Assembly: GCA_021018995.1 (NCBI GenBank)
Contig: CM037591.1
Span: forward strand, 5,834,001 to 5,898,000
DNA: 64,000 nt
Direction: 5' to 3'
Source: Chloranthus sessilifolius
Lineage: Eukaryota > Streptophyta > Magnoliopsida > Chloranthales > Chloranthaceae
Shown: piece after piece, positions 42,860 to 53,739 of the stretch
Layout: every line of letters begins with the position of its first letter
How positions within the stretch are numbered: position 1 is the first letter of the stretch
Program-made: the position numbers and the translations under genes
Notes under the pieces: model-generated
Told to the model about the DNA's origin: nothing
Database searches by the model: none
The model's input: the letters and a program-made list of their open reading frames with translations, nothing else

Positions 42860-43030
42860 ATTAGGTTAGGTCATACCCATTACACAAGGCTCTCGCTTTC
42901 AGCAGGATCTCGAAGAGGTAGATGGTAGGCAGCCTTATCCCCTTATTGGAAAAGTTGATTCCAAGACTCAAACCCATAACCTATCGCTTTGGACAGACAT
43001 CACTTGCCATCACACGAATGTCTGACCTCT
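42860..43030 (-). mobile_element. tRNA-derived SINE, Au-like
   Basis: On the minus strand GGGTTTGAGTCTTGG (B-box-like) is followed by AAGGCTGCCTACCATCTACC and AGAGCCTTGTGTAATGGGTA, the conserved body of Au-type plant SINEs. The 3' end lies close to the gypsy target duplication. The 5' end, including the A box, is unclear; a 22-bp tandem duplication (GACCTCTGTGATCAATTGGG twice) occupies 43,022-43,065 just beyond. Confidence 0.75.
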
Positions 43031-43065
43031 GTGATCAATTGGGCTGACCTCTGTGATCAATTGGG

Positions 43066-43522
43066 CTAAGCGGATTGGCAAAAAATGTGCCCTGCATGGC
43101 AGCAAATGGCAAAAAAGTATGCCCGTGAAGGGTATTGAGGTATCTGACTAAAATCTCTTTCATTAGACTAGCTGTTGTTCCTATTTCATTTACAATTCAA
43201 ATCTCCAGCTTCCAGGTTGCTTTTTAAAGGCACCAACCAATTCACTCAACTTGACGGCCACCTCTCATCCAAAAGGTCGCTTCCGCGCCTTCTCCGGATT
43301 TTAAGCACTTTATACCACTAATTTTGAACTCTGACAGTCAGTACAAGAGAGATTTTGGAGAAAGGCCGGCGATTATGTTCAAGAGCATAAACTAGAATAG
43401 CATACATGTCATATTATTATTCTAGACCAAGCAATAAATACAATATTTGGCTTTAAAATTGACTTCCTAAAAAGCAAACGGACTTCCAAAAATGAATAAG
43501 GAGCTCCAATACCTAGAATAAT
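43066..43522. other. Intergenic, no gene seen
   Basis: Nothing recognised. Confidence 0.45.
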
Positions 43523-43530
43523 GTTCACAT

Positions 43531-43624
43531 CAAGGATCAAAATTTCGGCCCAAATGATTAAAATTTTGGATTTCGGTTATGTCGGAAACCGAAATTTAAC
43601 CGAAATCCGAAATTTTGATATATG
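43531..43624. mobile_element. 94-bp hAT-like MITE, CAAGGATCAAAATTTCGG family
   Basis: CAAGGATCAAAATTTCGGCC to GAAATTTTGATATATG, flanked by GTTCACAT (43,523-43,530) and ATTCACAT (43,625-43,632). The shortest member of the family in the window. Confidence 0.82.
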
Positions 43625-43632
43625 ATTCACAT

Positions 43633-44793
43633 GAAACCACAAACATATCTGAAATTTCGTGGAAAATAGAAGCGATAGCAACTTGCAAAATGAATCATAC
43701 AAATAAACTGCAATTTCTTGGAAAATAGAAACAAAAATTTTGTTATCGTACCACTTCCAATGTAGATCTAGTCACGAAAGAAGCTCCTGATCTGAAATTT
43801 TGCAAACCCTACATCATAGATGCAAACAAAAATAATCGATGAAAATCCAAGATTAGGTATAAAAGCTCGGACCAGAAGAGGGTATTAGATTGTGGTACAA
43901 TTTGTAATCACTCAAAATTGCCCACAATATAAAATAAAATCTCAAGCAAACAATTGCATTTTCCAAAAACAACCAACCTCCTTTAAATAATAAAAATTAG
44001 TAAAATTAAGTCTTTTAGACCAAACACAGATTTAGAGCAATATGATTCGGGAAGAGTTTTTTTAGGCTGTTTCTCCAACAAGAAAAGAAGATGGTGAATA
44101 GGGTTTTGGGGTGATCCTTCAATAGAAATATCATATTTCCAAACCCCTTTGTCCTCTTCAACAGGATTTGAGGAATGAGAAAAATGAGAGGATTCGACCA
44201 CTCAAGGCTGAGAAAATCTCATTCTCTGTGTGTGTGTGAGAGAGAGAGATGGGTTTATGAGAGAGAGGTTTTATTTATTTATACAATTCCTATCATATGA
44301 TCCCACCCATCATCTAATTCAACGGTTAATCCCATTGAATCATTTGGAGATTGTGTGTCATGCCAACAAAAAACATTAGATCATGGCCTTGAATCTGATA
44401 GTTTTAATGGTGTTTCCAAAAAATAATAAATCATTCTTTTTAAATGTGTAGGCTTTAACCAATTTCATGTGTGCAAGTAATGACTCAATTTTCAAAAAAA
44501 CTGATTAATCACACTTTCAGCATTACATGTAAAGATTAAAAAAATACAACAGTGACCAGAGCATTATTCTTGCTCATTAATTCAGTGCGGATTAAGTATC
44601 ATCTAAATAATTTTCATCTTATAATTCAATGAGATTAAATATCATCTAAAATTATTAGGTTTTCTTTTTCTTTATATAATAGTGACTAATTTCATATTGC
44701 ATTTAAATGCTTTGGATTGTTTTTGTCTCAATCTTTTGTATAGTTAGAAACACCTGCTCCTATAATATAAAAAAAATATTAAAATGTTTGAGC
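43633..44793. other. Intergenic; one unassigned minus-strand open frame
   Basis: The minus-strand frame at 43,983-44,201 (72 codons, VESSHFSHSSNPVEED) has coding-like composition but matches no family I recognise; a (TG)n(AG)n tract (44,228-44,249) follows at its 5' side. Could be an exon fragment or chance. Confidence 0.35.
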
Positions 44794-44801
44794 CCTATGT
44801 C

Positions 44802-45298
44802 CAAGGACCAAAATATCGGATTTTCGATACGTATCGTCCTGAAGTTTAGGACAATACGTATCGCGTATCATCCAATACATTCAATGTATCGGTGATATAT
44901 TGAATATATCGTTTCAATATATATATATTTTTTCAAAAAATCTAAAAAATCAAATTATCATCCGTATCAGACGATACAGACAATACGTATCTTCTGTATC
45001 GTTCGTATCGTTCGATACGTATCGCATATCGGCGATATATTGAATATATCATTTTGATACATTTTTTTTTCAAAAAAATCAAAAATCAAATTATCGGGCG
45101 ATAATTTCAAATTATCGTCCGATAATTTTAAAGTATCGTCTGTATCGTCCAATACGGGCGATACATTGCCCGTATCGGACAATAATTACTCTGTTTTTTA
45201 GAGGGTATGATACATAGGCAATGTATCGTACCGCCCAAGTCCAAAACCAATACGTATCGGGCGATACGTATCGGTATCGGACGATTTTTTGACCCATG
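44802..45298. mobile_element. 497-bp hAT-like MITE, CGATACGTATCG-rich, inverted relative to the 37,267 copy
   Basis: CAAGGACCAAAATATCGG at the left and CGATTTTTTGACCCATG at the right are the same termini as at 37,267, in reverse. Flanks CCTATGTC (44,794-44,801) and CCTACGTC (45,299-45,306) are an 8-bp duplication with one transition. Confidence 0.9.
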
Positions 45299-45316
45299 CC
45301 TACGTCAACTCAAATT

Positions 45317-46482
45317 TCTGTCGCTTCTTGCCCAGCCCACTCGAATCACTTTGGTTGCATTTGGGTTAGCTCTTTTGGGGAAAAGAGTAATTCTTTTACT
45401 TTTTGGCTCCGTTAGAAAATTATTTTTATAATTTTTAATTAATATCTGTTCTACTTTTTCTGAATATCGATCAGGCGCACTGGGCTAGTTCATTTAGCCG
45501 AAAGCGAAGCAATGGATAAAATAGCTTGATCGGTCAACCTAGCCCGTTAACTTACCCCGATACTTCCATTCTCTAAGCCTATCAATAGGCTCGGTTGGCT
45601 TATAAATTTATAATCATATTGAAAATTTTCATTTTCGGTAATATTTCGGTTGGTCATTTCGGATAAGTTTTGAGAAAAATTGGAAAACATTATTGAAAAT
45701 TTTTGGGAAGTACAAAATATATATACATATTATATCTAATATTTGTAAAAAAATTATTTATTATTTAAAATTACTGAAATTAAAAGAAAAACATTAATTT
45801 GACCAAAATTAATGAAATTTTGCCGAAAGTCTTTGATGAATTTTGGAAAAATTTGTCACTGTGCTTATAATTACCAACTTTGATTGTTTTTGAAAAAAAA
45901 AAATAATTAATTTTTTTTTTCGTAAATCCTTAGCACTATTTTTTATATGGTTAAATTGGGATTGAATTGGCGGCCTTGAAGTTGTTATTGTCAACCTTCC
46001 ACTGGGTTACAAGCCCAATCACAGCATTATAATATGTTTAAAATGAGTCTTAAACATTATAACAGGTTTAAGACCATTTTTCTTTTTAAAAATAAATATT
46101 AAATAAATAAATAATCTAGTTTACAAAAAAATATGATTTTTGTAATTTAAACATGTTTTTTTTTTACGAATATTTTCTAAAAATTTTATTAATTTTATCA
46201 GATTTATTTATTTTTAATATTTTTTAAATATTATCATTATTTTTAACAAAATCTTTTTAGATTTTTTCCCCTTTTTTATCTTTTTTCATCTTGCCACTAT
46301 GTATACCACAAGGGGCTACGGAAGATATTTTCTGGCGCTTCTTGCCCAGCCCACTCGAATCACTAGAAAATTATTTGGGTTAGCTCTTTTGAGGCAAAGA
46401 GTAGTTCTTTTAATTTTTTTGGCTCCATTAGAAAATTATTTTTATAATTTTTAATTAATATATGTTCTACTTTTTTTGGATT
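45317..46482. repeat. ~145-bp direct repeats about 1 kb apart
   Basis: 45,317-45,463 and 46,332-46,482 share CGCTTCTTGCCCAGCCCACT and AAAATTATTTTTATAATTTT with about 10 differences. The sequence between them ends in a decayed CAGTGACAAA-type MITE (TTTGTCACTGTG near 45,855). May be a segmental duplication or the ends of an uncharacterised element. Confidence 0.65.
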
Positions 46483-46815
46483 TTGACTGTATTTTTCTAG
46501 CTAGAATATAAAGATTTTTTTCAAATTTTTTATTAGCAGATTTGATCCCGAGCCTAAACTTGGTCACTATGTCATTAGATAATCAGTTTTTTATTTCACA
46601 TCTAAGACACCATGACAATAAAATCTCGTTTGAGTGTGAGGTGTAACATATGATTTTAGGGTTACTTTTTGGTATTTGGATCAAATATATGGCATGAAAA
46701 ACGGGTCATTTCATGCTATGCCTATCTTCACAAGATGCATTGATTCAAAGCGATCAAGTGGAGATGGAGTGACATCCCAATTTCACGGAGTACCTTTTAA
46801 GATATCCAAATTCCC
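46483..46815. other. Intergenic, no gene seen
   Basis: Nothing recognised. Confidence 0.45.
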
Positions 46816-46818
46816 TAA

Positions 46819-48017
46819 GGCCGCATTTGGGAACGTAGGTTTGGATTTGGGGATGTCAAATTCAAGTATTTCAAATTCAGACATTTCAAATTTAGAATTT
46901 GAAATATTTGGATTTGCAAATATGTTGTTTGAATGTTTAAGCATTGCCTTAAGATTTGGTCCAAAGATTTATAAATACTTCATTTGACTATTTATTTTAT
47001 AAAAAGAATTTATATTTCACTTCATTTGACTATTTTTTTTATAAAAAGGATTTATATTTCATTGGTTTCCTTCATATATTCTATGTAAGTAGAGATGCAA
47101 GTTTGATGTACTGAACCTAGCCGAATCCGATTTTTTTGTTTTCAGTTCGGTACACCACAAATCGAAATATATCGGTTTCGGTACACCGAATTCCTCCAAC
47201 ACATAAACCGTTCCCAAATTGAAACCATATTTTTTGATATTTGGTTCGGTTTGGGTTTAGGGGAAAAAAAATTGAAAATGGATACAACCATAAAATTACT
47301 GGTTGCACCCATTTTCAAATTTTTTTCTAAACCGAATATCGAAAAATTTGGTTTCGATATACCGAATTCTTCGAACACATAAACCAGTCCCGAACTGAAA
47401 TCGAATTTTTTGGTATTCGATTCAATTTGAGTTTAGGACCAAAAATAAAATAAATTGAAAATGGGTGCAACCAGCAATTCCTTGGTTGCGCCTATAGTGC
47501 ACTGTACAAAAGTGGGCTGCAATGGCCAAAAATTAGGCATTGCAACCCAACGGTTGCAGTAACTACTTAAGCTTGGATTGGGTCAGTTCGGGTCGGGTCT
47601 AGTTTGGTATGATACGGATTCAATCCTATCCATTTACCACCGGTTCGGTCGGTTCGGCTTAATTCAGGTTGCCTCATGCCCAACCCAACCAAATCGATCA
47701 AGCTTAAAATACTCGGTTCAGGCGGGTCGAATATCAGGTCGAACCGTACCTATGATAGTACCAAGTAATAACTTTTTATTCACTAAACATAGCCAATTAT
47801 ATGATGGTATAAGATTTAGATTTTCAAATAACACTTAGGAGGTGTTATTTACAAACCCACTTTTTTATAATATAGACAAGGATTTCTAAATTCCGATGGA
47901 TTTATCAAATTCAAATTCAAATCCAAATCCAAATACTAAAAAAGTGGAGTCAAACAGTGGATTTGAATTTAGGAGATCGAAGTCCAAATCTCCAAATCTA
48001 CAGTCCCAAACACAGCC
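46819..48017. mobile_element. Tourist-like (PIF/Harbinger) element with TAA target duplication and nested insert
   Basis: GGCCGCATTTGGGAACGTAG is inverted at the right by CTACAGTCCCAAACACAGCC, flanked by TAA on both sides (46,816-46,818 and 48,018-48,020), the 3-bp duplication of PIF/Harbinger elements. Both subterminal regions repeat AAATTCAAAT/ATTTGAATTT words. Inside, a CCGAA-rich hAT-like segment begins near 47,095 (GTAGAGATGCAAGTTTG), a ~42-bp tandem duplication lies at 46,979-47,062, and GGTTGCACCCATTTTC-type words repeat at 47,273-47,480. Confidence 0.78.
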
Positions 48018-48020
48018 TAA

Positions 48021-49866
48021 AATAAGATAAAAATTGAGTTTTAATGCATGGCAAAGAATGTGCACCTGAATGTTAGATGACCTGCAGTGTGCAAAGGGAT
48101 CGCGAGTTACACAACACCACACCTTTTAAGGGATTCAACTAAGTGATTGCACCGGATTACATTGAATTTAAAAGACAGACTTGCAAGTTTGGCGACCTCT
48201 ATTATGTGAAAATACTATCTAAGTCGTTTGATTTGAAGGTCATGATTTAAAGATATTAATTGCAAACGATTAGAACAAAATGTAATTATCTTCATTTGAT
48301 TAAATGGGGTCAAAGGCTATTATTTAATTCAATAGTTGACTACAATAGATCATATGACAAGTATCGTGTTTTGCTCCAATTTATGTACTAAAGATTTATT
48401 GATTACGAACTTCAAATCAAATGGCCCATATTATATTTTTATATATCACATGTCTCTAAAATATCAAGTCTTTTTTTAAATTCGATGCAATCACTTGAAA
48501 TGCGTGTGCAAGTAATAACACTCTTCAACTAATCTCTAAAGTTTTTCGAAATTTTTTTCAATTTTTTTTTTCAATATACTTTTCCATCACAAGTCAAAAT
48601 TTAAGTTTCTATACTTGGGAATAGTACGCTTAAAAATTATACCTTTGAGTCTTTGACCACAAATTGAATTAAAAAAAAGAAAAAGAATTCTGAAAAATAT
48701 TTCCTTTTATTTATTAACTTTAGATGGTACGTAACTGATCGACTTTGGACCTTTTCACTGACATCTCATCTTCCGGTTGTGTGCCACATGGCATCCAACT
48801 GTTCAAATGGTATCTGCCTTCAATCAAGTGCGTGTCCCGGGCCTTAAATAAAATTATAAAATTAGGGAACCCAAATAGTAGGTTATAGGGTTATTAATTA
48901 CAAATAATTTTTACTGGAGGACATCCAAATGGTACGTTAATTAGATGCTTCAATGGCATCCAAACTGACCTTTAAAAATGGTATATTTAGTGTTTGTAAG
49001 CAGGGTTTCTCAGGTAGGAGACATTGACTTCTTAACAGGGTATCAAATATCGGCCGATATTGATGTATCGATTTTCAGGCAAATCGATGCATGTCAACTC
49101 TGATGCATATCAAGTATAGCACAATTACATTTGCCGTTTAAGTAAAAATATGGGTGCAAACATAATTACCCCTTATTACTCATTAATTTTTAGGCGTGCA
49201 GTAAATTCAAATAAGCAATAAATGCTTCTATATGAGTCTTTCGATTTTCACTATTCACCTTTCAGTCAATAGATTGCTTTCAGCCATCAGAGCTGGCAGT
49301 CCAGTAATAATTGTCGCTTGTCACTTATTACATAATATTTGTCACTTATGATCAAGTTGAACTGAGTTGTAAAGATATAAATATATAATAAGTACCGAGC
49401 CTAATCATATCAGTCCATAGAGGCCCAGTACCCGATACCGATTTTCTTCTTAGAAACAAATGATAAAGATTATTTTTCGTCCCACTCTTTCACATAGTTG
49501 ATCTGGAGATCAACCAATCAACCTGTCTATATATGTTCCATGTGGTACACATTCCTAATTGTGACTATGATGACGGGCATACTATTTTTTTGAAAATCTA
49601 TACCACATGGAATAATAATATCTGATTATTTGATGTAATCTCAAGATCAATTGTATGAAAGATTGAAATGAAAAATGATCTTTATCGTGTGCACTCAATG
49701 GCACTCACATGCAAAAACCGTGTTTGTTTGCAAGTAAGGATTATTTGGCTGCAAATACCAGGTTTAGAATTGTCGTCATCCATGTAATAATGGGGCTTAA
49801 GTAGTAGATGACCAACTTTGACTAGCTCAAAGATCTTAGAGCAACGTGCGCCTAATTTATAGGCCT
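48021..49866. other. Intergenic with decayed repeat copies
   Basis: A one-ended TATCAAATATCGGCCGATA segment at about 49,039-49,130 belongs to the CAAGG-terminal MITE group. About 49,458-49,690 is a decayed copy of the palindromic repeat at 9271. No gene seen. Confidence 0.5.
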
Positions 49867-49869
49867 ACA

Positions 49870-50212
49870 AGTATGGGCTGTCAATGGACCGGGCTTCAGC
49901 CCGTGGCCGGCCCACATGGGCTGGGTTTAGGCCCCATTTTTTAGAATTTTAATAAATAGGCTGGGCCCAGATAAAAAATGGGCCCAAGTTCCAGCTACAA
50001 GGTGTAAGGTCCGGCCCATTTATTTAAATTCCTTATTAAATTTATTTTTTTTTTTAAAAACTCTTAAAAATTACTAAAATCCGCCCCGAATCGGTCTGGC
50101 CCGGATAGCTAATCGGGCCAGGTTCGGACTACAAGATCTCAAAACTGAGCCCTGCCGGAGCAGGGCCCAAAATATTAAAAAAAAAAAACGGGCCGGTCAT
50201 GCAAAACTTGTT
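49870..50212. mobile_element. hAT-like MITE, GGGCCGG-rich, decayed
   Basis: ATGGGCTGTCAATGGACCGG at the left and CGGGCCGGTCATGCAAAACT at the right are approximate inverse repeats; the interior repeats GGCCC words like the element at 2962. Target duplication not resolved. Confidence 0.5.
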
Positions 50213-50616
50213 AAGGTAATTCCGCATGTAGTTAATTTAGCCTCTTAGGCAGTGTAACCTATATAATGTGACCTTGAGTGCACGGAATTCCATGCACCGT
50301 AAAGTCCATACATATCATTTATTACTCATGATGGGTGGACCAGCATCAACAATCTCTCATCTTTATCCTTACTGTTATATAAAAGTAAAAATAAATTCTG
50401 TTAAATTTTTATAAAACACACCAAATTTATATCTCATATATAGCTGTTAAGTCCCGAATTACAATAAATTAAACGAAGAGAGTGAGAGACGACACGGCAG
50501 ACAGCAAACATTGTACTGTAGTGAGCGTTAAGTAGATGAAATCGACGGCGGCAATGTAACCAATTGGAGCTTTATACGAGGCTTTAAAGTTACAACAGAT
50601 AAAGCCTTTAGAATTG
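50213..50616. other. Intergenic, no gene seen
   Basis: Nothing recognised. Confidence 0.4.
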
Positions 50617-51035
50617 GGTAGCTTTATTTACAACCTAATATTCTTCCTTTGCAACCCGAATTTTGCACTCTTAAGCCGTTGACTGCTTTGAATCAGATGA
50701 TGGTGATCATTTTTTTGTTCCAATCTTCCACAAAATAGATCTTGAGATTATGATTCTACCTTTAGACGGTCAGATGTTGATTCCGCGTGATACACATATG
50801 AAAACAATTTCGTGAATTACGTTTGATGGAACATGTGATCACACCCACTTTTTGAGATGTGTGCCATGTGGTATCAATATTATACTGTTTGATGGGAGGC
50901 CCATGACATCAAGATCTCTATGTGTGGAAGATTGGGATAAAAATTAGTCTCCACCATTTGATTCAAAGCAGTCAACTACTGCACTTGCAACTCGGGTTGG
51001 GAAGGAAGAATCCAGGATTGTAAATAAAGGTATCT
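50617..51035. repeat. Palindromic element, fullest copy of the dispersed inverted repeat
   Basis: GGTAGCTTTATTTACAA at the left pairs with TTGTAAATAAAGGTATC at the right. The inner repeats GTTGACTGCTTTGAATC and GATTCAAAGCAGTCAAC (50,678 and 50,976) are exact. The halves are imperfect inverse copies. The pairing extends further out than in the copy at 9271, so the family's true ends may be here. Confidence 0.7.
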
Positions 51036-51604
51036 TTCAAAATTTATGTACTCTTTGCATGGCTATTTTGGTTGGTATTAGGTATCTAACCCGAATACAA
51101 GAGATGGTGCTCTTGCCAATCTCCTTCCATACAATGGTTCTTTTGATTTGAATATAATAATATATGTGTATGCGTGTTTGCTCCTTGGTTCTCAAGATTG
51201 TCTAGGCCGAATGACCATATTAAAAAAATAATAAAGTTGGTCAAAGGGAGACTGAATCGATCACTGCTAGTAGTGTTCGGGTGGGGTACCTCTAACCAAC
51301 TCGTAAGCACTTTGTAAAACAGCTCATGTCAAATTCCTGGATAGTATCTTAACTGTTTTTTTTAGGTTGTCAGAAAGATAAAGTTTTATTTTTCAATTTC
51401 AAAATATTGAGCTTTTTAAGGGTTGGGATGTGACAGGTTAAACCCCATGTAGTTTTCAACTGGTTTTAGAACTCTTAGATGTAAGGAATTGTTATTAGGA
51501 TATGACTTTTACGCCAATCTATGCAACTATACAACTTCTGACAAGGGCAATGGTAACATCCAACCAAGATGAACCGGATTTTGAGTTCAATCCCATCTAC
51601 TACC
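51036..51604. other. Intergenic, no gene seen
   Basis: Nothing recognised. Confidence 0.4.
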
Positions 51605-51735
51605 CTTGGATATGGGATAATCTTGACTTTCATGATTTTCACATCTGCTGCCCTTGGATATGGAAGAATCTTGGCTTTCATAGTTTTCACATCTGCTGCC
51701 TTGGATATGGAAGAATCTTGACTTTTATGGGTCGT
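51605..51735. repeat. ~48-bp tandem repeat, 2.7 copies
   Basis: The unit around TTGGATATGGAAGAATCTTG followed by TTTTCACATCTGCTGCC occurs twice and partly a third time. The overlapping open frames simply translate this repeat. Confidence 0.85.
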
Positions 51736-51954
51736 TAGACTCGAAATCCCGTTCAACCTAGTTGGACTTGACCATTGCCCGTTGTGAAAAAGTGAAAATT
51801 CTCTTTATCCACAGTAACCAACTTTGGAAAAATTAGGGACAAAATTAAAAAAAAATGAGGCAAGGGTATATGCCCAATTGAACCCGAAAAATCGGTCATA
51901 CCCGACTCCAACCTAATATTTGCCCGACCCAGGTCAAAGGCCAAGTTTGATGGT

Positions 51955-52190
51955 TTATGTCGGATGAGACTCAGCCTTGAGTCGGACTAGGAGTTTCATT
52001 GATTGGGCTAAAAAGTGGAGGTTTGCGCAAGTCCCTTTTCTACTAACTGAGAACTCGATATCACCTGGGTATCATAGACTTGGACTATATATAAAGTTGG
52101 GCAACCCTCACTCCTCACCTTAAAAGCCACTTTTGTGAGGTTGAGTTAGGCTCATGAGATTCTACATCCCCTGTTATGGTCTAATTCGGT
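51955..52190 (+). mobile_element. Possible LTR fragment (TRIM-like or solo LTR)
   Basis: Ends with ACTCCTCACCTTAAAAGCCA, TTGTGAGGTTGAGTTAGGC and ATGAGATTCTACA, phrases common at the 3' end of plant small LTR retrotransposons, with TATATATAA upstream (52,087). No second LTR or primer site identified. Confidence 0.4.
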
Positions 52191-52859
52191 CCAATAACAA
52201 TTGTTTCAAAGCGGCCCCACCCGCTACTAATTGGTATGTTAAACATATGGCCACTACTAATTGAGCCCTAAAGCCCATCCAGCTAGCCTTCCCAATGAGT
52301 TGGTATTAGCCAGGTATCGGGTACCTCTGATCGTGCCTACATCATTACTGAAAGCGTCTACCCCTGAAAACGAGGTAAGAAGATAAGGTAAAGGTCTCAA
52401 AACAAAAAGGTCGTTGTCTCTCGGATCAGAGAAGGGGTTAACAAGTTAAACCTCATTACCGGGCCCATGCATCTCTTTAATTATATATTACATAATATTA
52501 ATTTGTGGCTAAAAATATATTATATTATTGACGATTAAATTACCAAAATATATATTATATTATCATTAGTTTTATCCAACTATAATTATAAGAATATTTT
52601 AATAATTTAAATATTTACAAAGAGCATAGTGACAAATTTCTCTAAAATTTTTTAAAATTTCTCCGAAATTTACCGACATAAGGGTTGGACAAAACGTTTG
52701 GCAAAATTTGGTATTTTCTCCGAAATTGTTGAAAGTTCATTAATTTCAGGGAAATTAATGAAATTTTGTCGAAACGATGATTTTTCTTTTAATTTCCATT
52801 ATTTAAAAAAATAAATAATTTTTTTTATAAATGTTAAACATACATATCACCGATATCTT
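52191..52859. other. Intergenic; decayed MITE
   Basis: From about 52,628 ATAGTGACAAATTTCTC to about 52,790 resembles the CAGTGACAAA element at 10,775 without a clean right end. Otherwise AT-rich, no gene. Confidence 0.4.
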
Positions 52860-53010
52860 CATCACGGTAAATCGGACATCGAAGGTGGTCAAGCAAATGC
52901 ATAACAAAGCGAGGACAATACAACAATAGACTCTCACATTGACGTGTCAACGTTGCGATGTCATTGTGGCATCGGTAGATCGCGTCAAGCATCAATTTCA
53001 GAGCATCTAG

Positions 53011-53563
53011 CTAGGTGTTTGTGTGAATGACGTGCAGTGTCGTCACCCGATCACTGGTTCTTTCGCTCTTTGTCCCATGAGGCACCACATTCATGGACAT
53101 TACATTATCCCAGAATAGGATATCGTGAGGCAAGGCCAATTGCAGTGTAGATTGACCCAACCCTCTCCTACCACCACACATGTTAGTAATCATTTCATCT
53201 TGGCTAAGGTTCAACTGAGGCCCGATTTTATGATTCGGGGGTTGATTCATTAGAAAATGAAAAGCCTCAGCAAGATCAGACGCGTGTATCCGGTAGGTCC
53301 AGTTGTTGATCCTCCCTCCAATTCAGTCGAATCCCGATTGAGCACACGATGCTGGTATCCATTCCATGTTTTGGTAAAATAGCCGGGTGATACGAAAGGA
53401 TACATCGATCAGTGGAGGTGCTAGTAGCATCTCGAGGTGAGTCGCTTCGATATAAGCAATGGAACATGCGACATCAAGGATTCAGCGGAACTCAGTGAGG
53501 TCGAAGAAATTTTCAACCAAAATTTCATGATCAACGTAATCCTCTGATGGTAAGTCTTTCGGG
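53011..53563 (-). pseudogene. 3' open reading region of the older Athila-type element (envelope position)
   Basis: One minus-strand frame is open from about 53,484 to the stop at 53,011 without an ATG until 53,250, and is preceded in the same frame by a TGA and further open sequence. It lies downstream of integrase, where Athila elements carry a second, env-like or unknown ORF. I see no clear signal peptide or membrane segment and do not assign a function. Broken. Confidence 0.55.
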
Positions 53564-53739
53564 ACATTGGTTGGGCGTGAAGGGCGCTAGTGTACATGTC
53601 CTGCTTGATCAGCCCTTACGATTTTATGAGGGAGGGTGGAGTAGAGTATGAGATGAAGTTCAGGAGAATGAAAGAGCAAATGGGAAGAAGAGGCCAATTT
53701 GGTTCCTTAAAATGCCTTTCTCTCGACAGATGATGGCCC

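Noticed and set aside
43983-44201. 72-codon minus-strand frame as a host gene
   Set aside because: Coding-like look but no family, no splice context and no neighbours to support it; left as unassigned intergenic.
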